From Shewanella woodyi ATCC 51908 (GTDB taxonomy: Bacteria > Pseudomonadota > Gammaproteobacteria > Enterobacterales > Shewanellaceae), in NCBI RefSeq assembly GCF_000019525.1, contig NC_010506.1, forward strand, positions 3,472,001 to 3,536,000: 64,000 nucleotides of DNA. The letters run 5' to 3'. How positions within the stretch are numbered: position 1 is the stretch's first letter; each line of letters begins with the position of its first letter. A program made the position numbers and the translations under genes. Under the pieces are notes generated by a model, which saw nothing but the letters and a program-made list of their open reading frames with translations, ran no database searches and was not told the origin of the DNA. This document shows positions 21,190 to 31,930 of this stretch, in pieces.

Positions 21190-21476
21190 ATCAAGTCACT
21201 TTCTTATTATTTTTAATTATTGTTATCCACTTCAAAGCCAAGCGTTTACACCTTGGCTGAAATTAAACTATATTCAATCACTAAACTCTTGAGATAGAGG
21301 AGTTTTAATTATTTGCAGCAATAGATTAACACTTTTACTACGAAAACAATTTAGGTTTTATTAATAAGAACTAATACATTAATAACCAAATGGAATAAAG
21401 AAGAACAAACAATCACTTCTAATGCCGTCAAAGGTCATTATCATTTAAGTACTATATTGTTAGGAGCAAGCGACCC

Positions 21477-22445
21477 ATGAGCAAAATTTTCGAAGACAAT
21501 TCACATACTATCGGTAACACCCCTCTTGTTCGTCTTAAGCGCGTGAGCCCAGGTAATGTATTAGCAAAAGTTGAAGCTAGAAACCCAAGCTTCAGTGTAA
21601 AATGTCGTATCGGCGCCAACATGATTTGGGATGCTGAGAAAAAAGGGACATTAACTCAAGATAAAGAGTTGATTGAGCCAACATCTGGTAACACAGGTAT
21701 TGCCCTCGCTTATGTGGCTGCAGCCCGTGGTTACAAGCTTACTTTGACCATGCCAAATACAATGAGCTTAGAGCGTCGTAAACTGCTCAAGGCCCTAGGT
21801 GCTAATTTAGTGCTTACCGAAGGCGCTAAAGGCATGAAAGGTGCCATTGATAAAGCGGAAGAGATCCGTCAATCAGCACCTGAGAAGTATGTTCTTTTAC
21901 AGCAGTTTGATAACCCAGCTAACCCTGAGATCCATGAGAAAACGACTGGACCTGAGATCTGGAATGATACCGATGGTGAAGTCGATGTTGTTGTCGCTGG
22001 TGTCGGTACCGGTGGAACCATTACAGGTGTCAGCCGCTACATAAAGAATGCGCAGGGTAAAGCCATTACTTCTGTGGCTGTTGAGCCAGTTGACTCACCA
22101 GTTATTCAGCAGACTATTTCAGGTGTTGAAGTTAAACCTGGCCCTCATAAGATCCAAGGTATTGGTGCAGGCTTTATTCCTGGTAACTTAGATCTTGAGA
22201 TGATTGACCGCGTCGAAGCTGTCTCTAATGAAGAGTCAATTGAGATGGCTCAGCGTCTAATGAAGGAGGAGGGAATCTTAGTTGGGATCTCTTCAGGAGC
22301 CGCAGTTGTTGCAGCTAACCGCATTGCAGCTCTGCCAGAGTTTAAAGATAAGAATATCGTGGTTATCTTACCTTCTGCTGCCGAGCGCTACCTGTCATCT
22401 ATCCTGTTCCAAGGTGAATTTGGTGACGCAGAAAATATTCAGTAA
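21477..22445 (+). CDS. cysK: Cysteine synthase A (O-acetylserine sulfhydrylase)
   Basis: The 322-residue fold-type II PLP enzyme has the Schiff-base lysine K42 in [15 protein letters not shown]. The substrate loop TSGNTG is at 69-74, the phosphate-binding [11 protein letters not shown] lies near 178-188 and a GISSGAAV motif lies near the C-terminus. It joins O-acetylserine and sulfide to form cysteine. Length matches E. coli CysK (323). The SD is AGGAG. A perfect bidirectional terminator follows at 22465-22492. Together with cysZ in this window it covers sulfate uptake and the last step of cysteine synthesis, but the two genes are not adjacent. Confidence 0.97.
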   Translation: MSKIFEDNSHTIGNTPLVRLKRVSPGNVLAKVEARNPSFSVKCRIGANMIWDAEKKGTLTQDKELIEPTSGNTGIALAYVAAARGYKLTLTMPNTMSLERRKLLKALGANLVLTEGAKGMKGAIDKAEEIRQSAPEKYVLLQQFDNPANPEIHEKTTGPEIWNDTDGEVDVVVAGVGTGGTITGVSRYIKNAQGKAITSVAVEPVDSPVIQQTISGVEVKPGPHKIQGIGAGFIPGNLDLEMIDRVEAVSNEESIEMAQRLMKEEGILVGISSGAAVVAANRIAALPEFKDKNIVVILPSAAERYLSSILFQGEFGDAENIQ

Positions 22446-22461
22446 ACATCTGTCTCTATAA

Positions 22462-22497
22462 GGCAAAAAAACCAGGCTTAGCCTGGTTTTTTATTGC
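22462..22497. terminator. Bidirectional terminator after cysK
   Basis: The stem AAAAAACCAGGC / GCCTGGTTTTTT with a TTA loop, extended outward by GGCA/TGCC, has A and T tracts on either side. It lies between convergent cysK and the TetR gene. Confidence 0.9.
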
Positions 22498-22532
22498 CTC
22501 AGGAGCGCTAACCTCTCGCTGAGCGGTCAAAC

Positions 22533-23210
22533 CTATATACTGATTGATAACTCCCTGTGACCTATGATTTTTCGAACGCTAGCGTTAACGATAGATTCAA
22601 ACTGGGCTTTATCTTCATCGATATTGCCCCTCATCACATATTGATACTCAAGCAGCTTAATCAATCCCAGCACCTGATAGGCATCGGCTAGACAAGTATC
22701 AGACTCTAGTTTTTGAAAAAAAAGCGTTATTGTTGCTAAAAATGAATCATCTAAGGTTTTGATAGCCCCTGCCAGTTGACGATTTCGCAGCGCTTCCTCG
22801 TGAAAAGCCATCTCTAATATCCTATCGTCACTGTGCTTGACCTGTTCACGAATATGCTCGCAGATAAACTGGGTTAAATATTTCACTAGATGCTCATCAT
22901 CACGACTCTTTCCATCCTCACCGAGAAAATTTATCAACTCAAAGCTGCGGGCTTCCAAGGCCTTGTTCATCCATAATGTCTTCTCGGCAAAATAAGTTAA
23001 AGAGTCACTGATCAAGACTTTAATATCCTTGAAGTAATAGGTCGTTGACGCTAAAGGGACTCCCGCCTCTTTGGCCACTGCTCTATGCCTTACACCACGT
23101 ATTCCCTCTTTGACAATGAGCCTAAGCGTTGCCTCAAGAATAGTCACCCTTCTTGCTTCTCCGTCACTTCGGCTTGTCTGGCGACCAATGTAGCTCAATG
23201 GGTGGCTCAT
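22533..23210 (-). CDS. TetR/AcrR-family transcriptional regulator
   Basis: The 225-residue protein has an N-terminal helix-turn-helix (~15-65: RVTILEATLRLIVKEGIRGVRHRAVAKEAG, then VPLASTTYYFKDIKVLI), the standard TetR DNA-binding domain, and a helical C-terminal ligand domain. I chose the ATG at 23210 because AAGGAAG lies at correct spacing. A 31-codon in-frame extension reaches 23303, but it runs into the end palindrome of an interspersed repeat and lacks family similarity. The ligand and targets are unknown. The nearest divergent gene is the CBS protein, beyond the repeat. Confidence 0.85.
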   Translation of the reverse strand: MSHPLSYIGRQTSRSDGEARRVTILEATLRLIVKEGIRGVRHRAVAKEAGVPLASTTYYFKDIKVLISDSLTYFAEKTLWMNKALEARSFELINFLGEDGKSRDDEHLVKYLTQFICEHIREQVKHSDDRILEMAFHEEALRNRQLAGAIKTLDDSFLATITLFFQKLESDTCLADAYQVLGLIKLLEYQYVMRGNIDEDKAQFESIVNASVRKIIGHRELSISI

Positions 23211-23294
23211 AACTCTTCCTTTAACCTCTTCACAATAACAGCCTATAGATTCAACTTGCGCACATCTTAGGTAAAAACCTTGTCTGTTTTCACC

Positions 23295-23567
23295 TAATAC
23301 CATTTAGTATAAAGATGTAGTCACTCAGCGAGAACTTAGCGCTTCTGAGACAAGGAAGCGAGTGAAGGGCATAGTTGCTCTACGCTCAAGCTCGATGACG
23401 TAGTATTCAGAAGCGCTAAGACTCGCCTTTTAGGAGCGTTTTAGGCTGCCTACTTCTTCGTTGAATAACTTCCCAAGGGAGCAACCATTACTTCAGTTAT
23501 CCGCCTTGAACTAGTTTGCCTAAAACAGCTCTGAGCTGACTACTTTCTTATACTAATTGGTATAAGA
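23295..23567. repeat. Interspersed repeat, copy A (~273 bp, MITE-like)
   Basis: This non-coding block is bounded by TAATACCATTTAGTATAAAG at the left and CTTATACTAATTGGTATAAG at the right. Its reverse complement is clearly homologous to 62379-62798 over the whole length. Shared stretches include CAAGGCG, GAAGTAGGCAGCC, CGCTCCT...GGCGAGT(C/T)TTAGCGC, CGAGCTT, AGCGCTAA and CTCGCTGA. It carries no gene. Palindromic A+T-rich ends and non-coding content suggest a miniature mobile or repetitive element. It fills most of the gap between the TetR gene and the CBS gene. Confidence 0.75.
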
Positions 23568-23734
23568 CTTTCATACCAAGCTAGTCATAGATAATTTCTC
23601 TATTTCTTCAACAAAAAAAATTTTTCAGACTAACCTTATAAATAGTGGAATAAAAATCAACCAAAGAGTTCATCCACTCATCAGTAAGCTCACTATGGCA
23701 GACAAGACTACCTAGTTGCAATTAAGGGGTTAAA

Positions 23735-24166
23735 ATGGAATCGATTAAAATATCCAGCTACATGAATAGAAGGCCGGTAACCTTTACTGTTGATATGCAT
23801 ATTGCTGAAGCGGTTGAGATATTTCTTCGCGCAAAGCAGATTGGCGGACCAGTAATAGACGAAAACAATTACGTTGTGGGTTTCCTCTCTGAACAGGACT
23901 GTTTAATCAAGATGCTTGAAGCCACCTACCTAAATGAAAGTCATTATGTCGTGGGCGATCTCATGCATGATAAACCCCTCACTGTTCGTCCAGATGGCTC
24001 TGTCTTAGATCTGGCTCAGCAGATGACCCACGCAAAACCCAAAATTTATCCCATCATAGATGAATCCAACAAACTCATTGGTGTTATCACCCGCTCAGAT
24101 GTTTTAAAGGCGATTGATGATCAGTTAAAAGCCATGTACCAAGATGGGCACTCGCGTCTGGTTTAA
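23735..24166 (+). CDS. Twin CBS-domain protein
   Basis: The 143-residue soluble protein consists of two CBS domains (~1-62 and ~70-130; motifs GGPVIDENNYVVGFLSEQD and IYPIIDESNKLIGVITRSD) forming one Bateman module. Such modules bind adenosine nucleotides or similar ligands and usually regulate a partner. No enzyme or transporter domain is attached. The SD AAGGGG lies just before the ATG. It lies 211 bp upstream of nuoA on the same strand, but an AT-rich gap makes co-transcription uncertain. The ligand and partner are unknown. Confidence 0.85.
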   Translation: MESIKISSYMNRRPVTFTVDMHIAEAVEIFLRAKQIGGPVIDENNYVVGFLSEQDCLIKMLEATYLNESHYVVGDLMHDKPLTVRPDGSVLDLAQQMTHAKPKIYPIIDESNKLIGVITRSDVLKAIDDQLKAMYQDGHSRLV

Positions 24167-24376
24167 TCATGACAAGGGGTTAACTCGTTTCCTCTCGCTA
24201 TTTGAAGGCTTTATAACATCATATTAGGAGGATTTGGCGATGCTTTTAACATTTAAATCCTGCTTTAAACTTGATCATTGTTCATAAATCAGGCAGCTTG
24301 CACATTACTGTTTATAATTTAACCAGCAAAAAACAAGCTAATAAAATATAAGAAACAAAGAATAAGGCGCTAGGTT

Positions 24377-24745
24377 ATGGTATCTGCGAGTTTTATTTTT
24401 TACTCTTTCGCTATCATCATTGTCACTTTGACAATGCTGCTCGTCTCCCATGCGCTCAATCCCAGAGGTCAAAAAAGGAAAAATAGCTACCCCTATGAAT
24501 CAGGTATTGTGCCCGTGGGGGATACTAACATCCGCTGGAACGTTAACTACTTCTTAATTGCTATCTCCTTTGTCATCTTCGATATCGAAGCCGTTTACCT
24601 CTACCTATGGTCCCTTGTCGTACTTGAGACCAGTTGGCCTGGATTAACCACCGCCGGACTTTTCATTTTAGCTCTGTTTATTGCTTTGATATACGAGATT
24701 AAACAGGGTGCGTTCAATTGGGGTAAAAGACAACAAGGGGAGTAG
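24377..24745 (+). CDS. nuoA: NADH-quinone oxidoreductase subunit A
   Basis: The 122-residue subunit of the membrane arm of complex I has three transmembrane helices (~7-26, 57-79, 88-107) and the NuoA signature [15 protein letters not shown]...[26 protein letters not shown]. NuoA helps form the quinone channel near NuoH, NuoJ and NuoK. It opens the 13-gene nuo cluster, and nuoB begins 2 bp after its stop. About 210 AT-rich bases precede it and should hold the operon promoter; a TATAAT at 24313-24318 lies there but lacks a well-placed -35. Confidence 0.95.
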   Translation: MVSASFIFYSFAIIIVTLTMLLVSHALNPRGQKRKNSYPYESGIVPVGDTNIRWNVNYFLIAISFVIFDIEAVYLYLWSLVVLETSWPGLTTAGLFILALFIALIYEIKQGAFNWGKRQQGE

Positions 24746-24747
24746 CC

Positions 24748-25389
24748 ATGCGCTGGCAACTAAGTAAACCTGAGATCATTCCAACCTCAACTCAAACCAT
24801 GCAGGAAGTCGTTGAGAAAAACCTACTAGTTACTCGACTCGAAGATTTAGTGGCTTGGGGTAGAAGCAACTCTCTCTGGCCTTTTAATTTTGGGCTCTCC
24901 TGCTGTTACGTTGAGATGGCCACCTCCTTTACTAGCCGTCACGATATCGCCAGATTCGGCTCTGAGGTGATACGCGCCACTCCCAGAGAGGCTGACTTAA
25001 TCGTGATATCTGGAACGGTTTTTCTTAAGATGGCACCCGTCATTAAGCATCTCTATGATCAGATGTTAGAACCTAAATGGGTGATCTGCATGGGATCCTG
25101 CGCTAATTCAGGCGGCATGTATGATGTCTATAGTGTGGTGCAAGGTGCCGACCGCTTTCTTCCTATCGACCTTTATGTTCCTGGCTGCCCTCCCAGACCC
25201 GAAGCCTTAATGTACGGGCTGACATTGCTTCAAGAGGCCATTAAGGATGGTGCCCCCCGCCAAGCAAGGCCACTCAATCGCACTATTACCCCCGAAGAGA
25301 TACAAGCATTTGCCTGTCGCAATATGCGTGATGAAAAACATGAGCAGAGGATCAAAGCCGATAAGCTCACACCGCCTGATGAGGTGTAA
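24748..25389 (+). CDS. nuoB: NADH-quinone oxidoreductase subunit B
   Basis: The 213-residue peripheral-arm subunit holds the terminal [4Fe-4S] cluster N2, which hands electrons to quinone. The four ligands are present: C52 and C53 ([12 protein letters not shown]), C118 (CMGSC) and C147 ([11 protein letters not shown]). The spacing matches E. coli NuoB C63, C64, C129 and C158, with an 11-residue shorter N-terminus. It sits 2 bp after nuoA and 2 bp before nuoCD. The C-terminal tail (~190-213) is charged and looks disordered. Confidence 0.96.
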   Translation: MRWQLSKPEIIPTSTQTMQEVVEKNLLVTRLEDLVAWGRSNSLWPFNFGLSCCYVEMATSFTSRHDIARFGSEVIRATPREADLIVISGTVFLKMAPVIKHLYDQMLEPKWVICMGSCANSGGMYDVYSVVQGADRFLPIDLYVPGCPPRPEALMYGLTLLQEAIKDGAPRQARPLNRTITPEEIQAFACRNMRDEKHEQRIKADKLTPPDEV

Positions 25390-25391
25390 GC

Positions 25392-27188
25392 ATGAGCATA
25401 TTCACTCAGGAGGTATCGGCAATAAACGGTCAATCTGGCAACATAAAACAGATGTTAACTCTGGAGATGTTACCTGAACTTAAAAGTTTATTAAGCGACT
25501 CAGTAGAGCAGCAAATATGCATCGACGGCATACTCACACTCTGGATAGATAAGACACAGTTAATCCCGGCACTTAGATTGCTTAAAACCTTGCCCCAGCC
25601 CTTTGATCTTTTACTTGATCTCTTCGGCGTCGATGAACGATTAAGACTAGATAAAGACAAGTTACCCGCACAAGATTTCACCTTAGTGTATCAACTCTGC
25701 TCAATTAACCGTAATCAAGATATCAGGCTCAAAGTCGCACTGGCAAACGACCAAGCTGAGATCCCTAGCATTACCGCGTTCTGGCCATCGGCTAACTGGT
25801 ATGAGCGTGAAGCTTGGGATATGTTTGGTATCATCTTTAGTGATCATCCCAACCTCTATCGACTGCTGCTTCCTCCCACGTTTAAGGGTCACCCGCTACG
25901 TAAAGAGTTCCCTTGTCGAGCTACTGAAACTGAAGCCTTTAGCTTAGACGATGAACGTCTGGCCATTGAGCAGGAAGCGCTCAAATTCGATCCCAAACGC
26001 TGGGGAATGGAGCAGAGTAATAAAGACAATGACTATCTGTTTTTAAATTTAGGACCTAACCATCCCAGTGTTCATGGGGTTTTTCGCATCGCCCTGCAAC
26101 TCGATGGCGAACATATCATCAATTCGGTGCCTGATATTGGCTACCATCATAGGGGGGCTGAAAAAATAGCAGAGCGCCAGACATGGCATGGCTTTATTCC
26201 CTACACAGATAGAATCGACTACCTAGGGGGAGTGATGAATAACTTTCCCTATATCTTGGCTATCGAACAGTTAGCCAATATACAAGTCTCCGAGCGGGTC
26301 AAATGTATCCGAGTCATGCTGGCTGAGTGTTTTAGGATCTTAAGCCACATGTTGTTTTTTGGCACCTTTGCTCAAGATGTTGGTCAACTCTCTCCCATTT
26401 TCTACCTGTTTATCGACAGAGAAAAGCTGTTCGGGATCATCGAGGCGATAACGGGAGCACGTATGCACCCAAGCTGGTTCAGAATTGGTGGGCTTGCTCA
26501 AGACCTTCCCAAAGGCTGGGACACCATGATGCAGGAGTTTGTCGATGAGTTCCCCAAAAAACTCGACGAGTATGAAGTGATGGTGATGCAAAACAGCATA
26601 CTAAAGCGGCGCTCAATTGGTATTGGTCAATACAACACCCAAGAAGCCTTAGATTGGAATATCACCGGCGCAGGTTTACGTGCCACGGGTCTAGAGTGGG
26701 ATCTACGTAAAGCCCGCCCCTATTCTGGCTATGAAAATTATGATTTTGAGGTTCCTACTGGACACAAAGGTGATGCCTACGACAGGTGCCAACTTAGGGT
26801 TGAGGAGATGAGACAGAGTGTCAAGATTATCCAGCAATGCATCAACAACATGCCCGAGGGCGAAGTCAAAGCCGATCACCCATTAACCACGCCTCCAAGC
26901 CAACGTAGCAAGCATGATATCGAAACCTTAATTCAGCATTTTCTCAATGTCAGTTGGGGACCGGTTATGCCAAAAGGTGAATCCTGCTTCGCGGTTGAAG
27001 CAACCAAAGGGGTTAACGCCTACACCATTATCAGTGATGGCAGCAATACCAGTTATCGCACTCGTATTCGTACCCCCTCTTTTGCTCACTTACAGATGAT
27101 ACCTAAAATGGCAAAAGGCTTAATGGTGGCAGATCTCATTGTGATCTTGGCCAGTATCGATTTTGTGATGGCTGATGTGGATAGGTAG
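25392..27188 (+). CDS. nuoCD: NADH-quinone oxidoreductase fused subunit C/D
   Basis: The 598-residue protein fuses the 30-kDa NuoC part (~1-195, with [20 protein letters not shown] and [16 protein letters not shown]) to the 49-kDa NuoD part (~205-598, [45 protein letters not shown]). NuoD forms part of the quinone-binding pocket beside NuoB. The fused form is the usual gammaproteobacterial arrangement and the length equals that of E. coli NuoCD. The D half ends [14 protein letters not shown], the family's typical C-terminus. It is 8 bp from nuoE. Confidence 0.96.
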   Translation: MSIFTQEVSAINGQSGNIKQMLTLEMLPELKSLLSDSVEQQICIDGILTLWIDKTQLIPALRLLKTLPQPFDLLLDLFGVDERLRLDKDKLPAQDFTLVYQLCSINRNQDIRLKVALANDQAEIPSITAFWPSANWYEREAWDMFGIIFSDHPNLYRLLLPPTFKGHPLRKEFPCRATETEAFSLDDERLAIEQEALKFDPKRWGMEQSNKDNDYLFLNLGPNHPSVHGVFRIALQLDGEHIINSVPDIGYHHRGAEKIAERQTWHGFIPYTDRIDYLGGVMNNFPYILAIEQLANIQVSERVKCIRVMLAECFRILSHMLFFGTFAQDVGQLSPIFYLFIDREKLFGIIEAITGARMHPSWFRIGGLAQDLPKGWDTMMQEFVDEFPKKLDEYEVMVMQNSILKRRSIGIGQYNTQEALDWNITGAGLRATGLEWDLRKARPYSGYENYDFEVPTGHKGDAYDRCQLRVEEMRQSVKIIQQCINNMPEGEVKADHPLTTPPSQRSKHDIETLIQHFLNVSWGPVMPKGESCFAVEATKGVNAYTIISDGSNTSYRTRIRTPSFAHLQMIPKMAKGLMVADLIVILASIDFVMADVDR

Positions 27189-27196
27189 GAGAGATT

Positions 27197-27736
27197 ATGG
27201 CAACTAGAGAGCAACAAACCATCCCTGTCTCTGTCGTTGACACCGCAGAGATCTCGTTGAGCTCAAAAGAGCAACAGGGTATCGATGAGTTAATCTCCCA
27301 CTCGCCACAACTTGCGGGGATCACGATTGATGCACTCAAGTTGATACAGGCTGAGCGTGGCTGGGTAAGTGATGCTAGTTTGCATGCCCTCTCGCTCTAC
27401 ACTCAGATCCCAGTTGCCGATCTTGACAGTGTTGCCACCTTCTACAACCTTATTTTTCGGCAGCCAGTCGGTAAAGTGGTGTTGCATCCCTGTGACGGGA
27501 TCAGCTGCGACTTAATGGGGGGGGAGCATATTCGTCAATGCCTGAAGCAGCAACTAAACATCACGGCAGGGGAAACCACAACTGACAATCGTTTTACCCT
27601 GATCCCACTGCCCTGTTTAGGCGCCTGTGATAAGGCCCCAGTGATGATAGCCAACAAACAACTCTTCGAAAATATGACAACAGATGAGCTTCCTAAATTA
27701 CTCAGCACACTCAGTACATTTGGCGAGGTGAGCTGA
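27197..27736 (+). CDS. nuoE: NADH-quinone oxidoreductase subunit E
   Basis: The 179-residue thioredoxin-fold subunit of the NADH-dehydrogenase module carries [2Fe-2S] cluster N1a. The ligands are C99 and C104 (HPCDGISC) and C140 and C144 (PCLGAC). The N-terminal ~25 residues precede the family core and are longer than in E. coli (166). The SD GGAGAG lies before the ATG. Its TGA overlaps the nuoF ATG by one base (ATGA), so the two are translationally coupled. Confidence 0.95.
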   Translation: MATREQQTIPVSVVDTAEISLSSKEQQGIDELISHSPQLAGITIDALKLIQAERGWVSDASLHALSLYTQIPVADLDSVATFYNLIFRQPVGKVVLHPCDGISCDLMGGEHIRQCLKQQLNITAGETTTDNRFTLIPLPCLGACDKAPVMIANKQLFENMTTDELPKLLSTLSTFGEVS

Positions 27737-29100
27737 TGAACCAAACCTTACCCCATAACCCGCTAACTCGCTTTATCACAGATAATGAGAATTGCTGGTC
27801 AATTGAGCAATATCAAAACCACGGTGGCTACCAAGGTTTTCGTAAGTCTTTAACCCAGAGTCAAGAACAACTCCTTGATACTTTAAAGGAGTCTAACCTT
27901 AGAGGCCGTGGCGGAGCCGGCTTCCCCACAGGGCTAAAATGGAGTTTTGTGCCTCGAGGCGATGACGCTCCCTCCCCCCGTTATCTCATCGTTAATGCCG
28001 ATGAAATGGAGCCAGGTACCTTTAAAGACCGAATGCTTATGGAGAAAACCCCTCACCAGATCATTGAAGGCTTGCTGATCGGTGCACAGACTTTAGGGGC
28101 ATCTATTGGGTATGTCTTTCTTCGTGGGGATTATTATCTAGCAGAGGAGCGCATGACTAAAGCACTTCAAGAGTGCAGAGATGCCAACCTATTAGGGAAA
28201 AATATACTGGGAAGCGGATTAGATTTTGATATTCACCTCCACACCAGCGCAGGGCGCTATATCTGCGGGGAGGAGACCGCCTTAATCAACTCCATGGAGG
28301 GGAAACGCGCCAACCCTAGGGCTAAACCTCCCTTTCCGCAAGTAGCGGGCCTATGGGGAAAGCCCACCATAGTCAACAATGTTGAGACCTTCTGTAATTT
28401 GCCCCATATCATCAATTTCGGCCCCATATGGTTTAAAGAGCTGGGCCTTAACGATGATGCGGGAACTAAAATATTTGGTGTTAGTGGCAGAGTGAAACGA
28501 CCAGGTCTTTGGGAGTTACCAATGGGCACACCGATCAGGGAGATAATAGAGCAACACGCAGGTGGCATGTGTGATGGATACACACTTAAAGGCTTCCTCC
28601 CCGGTGGCGGCTCCACTGACTTTTTAGTGACAGAGCATCTGGACATTCCAATGGATTACGACACCATTGGCAAACAGGGTAGCCGAATGGGAACAGGTAC
28701 CATCATCATATTGGATGACAGATACTGCCCAGTGGCTATGGTGCTCAACCTTATTAAATTCTTTGCTCAAGAGTCCTGCGGTTGGTGTACTCCTTGTCGT
28801 GACGGCTTGCCTTGGGCTCAGGTCTTACTTGAGAAAATTGAGCGTGGAGAGGGGGAGCCAGAGGATATCACTCAACTTGAAGAGCTATGCCGCTTTGCCG
28901 CCCCTGGCAATACATTTTGTGCATTAGCCCCAGGAGCTGTCGAGCCCCTACAGAGCGCGCTGAAATACTTTAGAGAAGATTTCGAAGCTCACATTAGCCA
29001 AGCTTGCTGCCCTTTTCATGATAAAAAAAGACAAGGTATTGATGAGATAGGCACTCCTTGTATCAAAGGTTCTGGGGGTGACAAATATGAGCAGCTCTAA
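27736..29100 (+). CDS. nuoF: NADH-quinone oxidoreductase subunit F
   Basis: The 454-residue flavoprotein subunit oxidises NADH. FMN/NADH-binding glycine-rich GRGGAGFPTG is at 57-66, GRYICGEETALINSMEG follows, and [4Fe-4S] N3 ligands lie in ESCGWCTPCRDG (~352-363) plus a later Cys in GNTFCALAPGA. All ligands and nucleotide motifs are intact. Size is close to E. coli NuoF (445). Its end overlaps the start of nuoG by 14 bp. Confidence 0.96.
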   Translation: MNQTLPHNPLTRFITDNENCWSIEQYQNHGGYQGFRKSLTQSQEQLLDTLKESNLRGRGGAGFPTGLKWSFVPRGDDAPSPRYLIVNADEMEPGTFKDRMLMEKTPHQIIEGLLIGAQTLGASIGYVFLRGDYYLAEERMTKALQECRDANLLGKNILGSGLDFDIHLHTSAGRYICGEETALINSMEGKRANPRAKPPFPQVAGLWGKPTIVNNVETFCNLPHIINFGPIWFKELGLNDDAGTKIFGVSGRVKRPGLWELPMGTPIREIIEQHAGGMCDGYTLKGFLPGGGSTDFLVTEHLDIPMDYDTIGKQGSRMGTGTIIILDDRYCPVAMVLNLIKFFAQESCGWCTPCRDGLPWAQVLLEKIERGEGEPEDITQLEELCRFAAPGNTFCALAPGAVEPLQSALKYFREDFEAHISQACCPFHDKKRQGIDEIGTPCIKGSGGDKYEQL

Positions 29101-31930
29101 TCAATCACTCTTACCAGAGAACACTGACAACTTAATCTCCCTTACAATAGATAATCAAAGCTATAGCGTAGAGAAGAGACAGAATTTACTGCAGGCCTGC
29201 CTCTCCCTTGGTTTAGATCTGCCCTACTTTTGCTGGCATCCAGCCATGGGCTCAGTCGGTTCTTGCAGGCAATGCGCCGTCACTCAATATCAAAACAGTG
29301 AAGATACCCGAGGCCGCTTGGTCATGTCATGCATGACGCCGTTAACTGAAGGTATGATCATCTCTCTTAAAGATGACAAATCACAGCAGTTTAGGGAAAC
29401 CAACATTGAAGCGATCATGACCAACCACCCCCATGATTGCCCAGTTTGTGAAGAGGGAGGAAACTGTCACCTTCAAGATATGACCTTGATGGGTAAGCAC
29501 ATTAATCGACGATATTCAGGGAAAAAGCGCACCCATCTTAATCAGTTTTTAGGCCCGCTACTCAACCATGAGATGAACCGCTGCATCGGCTGCTACCGCT
29601 GCGTTCGCTTCTACCGTGATTACTGTGGCGATAAAGATCTCAATGTGTTTGGCTCTAAAAGCCACCTCTATTTTGGCCGAGCAGAGTCAGGCGTATTACA
29701 GAGTCACTTCTCGGGAAACCTTGCACAAGTCTGCCCCACAGGCGTATTTACCGATAAGCCATTCTCACACCACTACAGTCGTAAATGGGATCTACAAACA
29801 GCCCCCGCCATCTGCCCCCACTGCAGCCTTGGTTGCAATATAAATTTAGGCCAACGTAGCGGCAGCATTAGAAGGATAACAAACCGTCACCATGACGAGG
29901 TAAATGGCCACTTTCTCTGTAACACTGGCTTATTTGGTTATGAACATATCAATCATAATGAGCGACTTGAGTGGCCACTTAAACGTAATAATGAACATAA
30001 AACTACCGATAAATTAACGCCAGAACAGGCTCAAACACTATTGACAGAGTATTGTGATACTCCAAATGAAAACTGCATCGCAGTGGGCTCTGTACGCACC
30101 CATATTGAGAATAATGCAGCGCTGCTTAGACTAGTTGGCCAGCAGCAGTTTTACTTAGGTATCGATGATAACCATGCTCAGTTATTAAATAAGCTGTGTA
30201 GTGCCTACCAAGAAACCTCACTAAGCCCAATATCCTTAGCGGAAGTAGAGCGATGTGATGCTGCACTGATCATTAATGAAGATATCACCCACACGGCACC
30301 AAGACTTGCTTTAAGTCTAAGGCAGATGAGTCGAAATGCAGGGCTTAAAAAAGCGGCCAAGTTAGGGATCAAATATTGGCAAGATGATGCAGTGCGCAAC
30401 ATAACCCAAACCACACTCTCACCGATACATATACTGGAGAGTCATAGGAGTGAACTTAGCGACATAGCAACTCAAAGCATAGTATTAACTTCCGATGAGC
30501 AGACATTGCTACTTCAAGAGATCGCCTCACTGTTAACAGCGCACCTGAACTCACAAGCTGAGCAACCCGTATCCAGCGAGGCGAAGGCAATAGTTAATGA
30601 CTTGATAGCAGCTGAGTATCCACTAGTGATAACTGGCGTACAACACCGTGATTTGAAGCTACTCTCCTTGAGTATTGAGATAGCCGACACCCTAAAACGG
30701 CTAAAGCAAAACACTGGCTTTTATGCCGTTACTCAAGCGGGAAATGATCTTCATCTCGGTATGATTGCTACGAACTCCGACCAACAAAACAGAAGCCAGG
30801 GGCTAGACTCACTCCTTAAGCGGCTAAATAGTGGCACAGTCGAAACATTAATCATATTGGAAACAGATCTCTACCGTTACTTAGACAAGTTCCAGCTCGA
30901 TGATGCACTCAACCAAGTCAAACAGATAGTCGTCATCGACCAGTTACTGACTAGAACTGCCGCTATGGCCGACCTTATTCTCCCCGCAACCTCTTTTGCA
31001 GAGTCCTACGGCTGTTACTTAAGCTCAGAGGGTCGACTACAGTTCTCGTTCGCGACTATGGCGCCTATCGAGGAGAGATTAGCCCCATGGCAGTGGTTAT
31101 CGACTCAAATAGGCACACCCAGCTATAGCGAACTGGTCTTATGGGTATCCGAGCGATTCCCACAGCTAAAAGCCATTGAAACCTTTGCTGAATTAACCAG
31201 ATTTAATGAGTTATCCCCTTTTAGGGTCGCCAGACAAGCTGTTAGATCCAGTTCTCGAACCGCCATTGATGCTGTTGAACATGTCAAAGAGGAGCAGCCT
31301 CCTATAGATTTAAATGGCCCCTTTACTCACTCAATGGAGGGAGTAGCAGGATTTAGACAAACACTGGTGCAACCTATTTCAGTTTTACCTGCAGATCAGT
31401 GGTCACCTAAGTGGAACTCAGATCAAGCTGGAAGTCGTGTTGGTGTTAATCACACGAGGGAGCAGAGCAGTAGTACCACCTCCCCATGGACTCAAGGAGT
31501 GCGGATCTTCTCACCTAAGTCGCAACCCAAAGACTTAGGCTATCAGCAAACTCACTCCTCGGTGCGATTAGATAGTGAACAGGTTAGGTTAACTCCCAGT
31601 GCTAACCTTTACGCCGATTTTGAATTAGCCAGTTACTCAAAAGCGCTTGCCTCATTGGCCCCACAAAAGCTTGCCCGCATACATCCTGAGACAGCAAGAA
31701 AATGGCAACTAGAAGAGAGTCAGCAAATTAGACTGCGCTCAGATAGATCTCAAGTAGCGCTTGAGTGCCTATTCGACTCAAACCAAGCAAAGAACACTAT
31801 TTCGATTCCAACATGCGACTTTAGACAGCTTGGAACTTGGGCAAGATTAACGCCACTCCCTGCACAAAAACGATCAGAGACGTCAACGCAAGAGCGTGTT
31901 CAGCCTCTATCAAATGAGGAGGAGAGATGA
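29087..31930 (+). CDS. nuoG: NADH-quinone oxidoreductase subunit G
   Basis: The 947-residue iron-sulfur subunit has the N1b [2Fe-2S] ligands C49, C60, C63 and C82; an N5-type set H114, C118, C121 and C127; N4 ligands C166, C169, C172 and C216; and an N7-type motif C243, C246, C250 with a later Cys (HFLCNTG, ~278), as in E. coli NuoG. A degenerate molybdopterin-oxidoreductase-like domain follows. The protein is ~40 residues longer than E. coli NuoG, and ~740-860 is a low-complexity, poorly recognisable stretch. I chose the ATG at 29087 because a purine-rich SD precedes it; an in-frame GTG three codons earlier is possible. Confidence 0.93.
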   Translation: MSSSNQSLLPENTDNLISLTIDNQSYSVEKRQNLLQACLSLGLDLPYFCWHPAMGSVGSCRQCAVTQYQNSEDTRGRLVMSCMTPLTEGMIISLKDDKSQQFRETNIEAIMTNHPHDCPVCEEGGNCHLQDMTLMGKHINRRYSGKKRTHLNQFLGPLLNHEMNRCIGCYRCVRFYRDYCGDKDLNVFGSKSHLYFGRAESGVLQSHFSGNLAQVCPTGVFTDKPFSHHYSRKWDLQTAPAICPHCSLGCNINLGQRSGSIRRITNRHHDEVNGHFLCNTGLFGYEHINHNERLEWPLKRNNEHKTTDKLTPEQAQTLLTEYCDTPNENCIAVGSVRTHIENNAALLRLVGQQQFYLGIDDNHAQLLNKLCSAYQETSLSPISLAEVERCDAALIINEDITHTAPRLALSLRQMSRNAGLKKAAKLGIKYWQDDAVRNITQTTLSPIHILESHRSELSDIATQSIVLTSDEQTLLLQEIASLLTAHLNSQAEQPVSSEAKAIVNDLIAAEYPLVITGVQHRDLKLLSLSIEIADTLKRLKQNTGFYAVTQAGNDLHLGMIATNSDQQNRSQGLDSLLKRLNSGTVETLIILETDLYRYLDKFQLDDALNQVKQIVVIDQLLTRTAAMADLILPATSFAESYGCYLSSEGRLQFSFATMAPIEERLAPWQWLSTQIGTPSYSELVLWVSERFPQLKAIETFAELTRFNELSPFRVARQAVRSSSRTAIDAVEHVKEEQPPIDLNGPFTHSMEGVAGFRQTLVQPISVLPADQWSPKWNSDQAGSRVGVNHTREQSSSTTSPWTQGVRIFSPKSQPKDLGYQQTHSSVRLDSEQVRLTPSANLYADFELASYSKALASLAPQKLARIHPETARKWQLEESQQIRLRSDRSQVALECLFDSNQAKNTISIPTCDFRQLGTWARLTPLPAQKRSETSTQERVQPLSNEEER

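Noticed and set aside
24271..24285. FNR-like site TTGATCATTGTTCAT upstream of nuoA
   Set aside because: Only one half (TTGAT) matches; the other half does not fit ATCAA with a 4-bp spacer.
24298..24318. TTGCAC...TATAAT promoter for nuoA
   Set aside because: The spacer is only 9 bp, too short for sigma-70; the TATAAT may still be real with a different, weak -35.
28257..28646. 129-codon open frame antisense to nuoF
   Set aside because: Fully inside nuoF, without SD or recognisable features.
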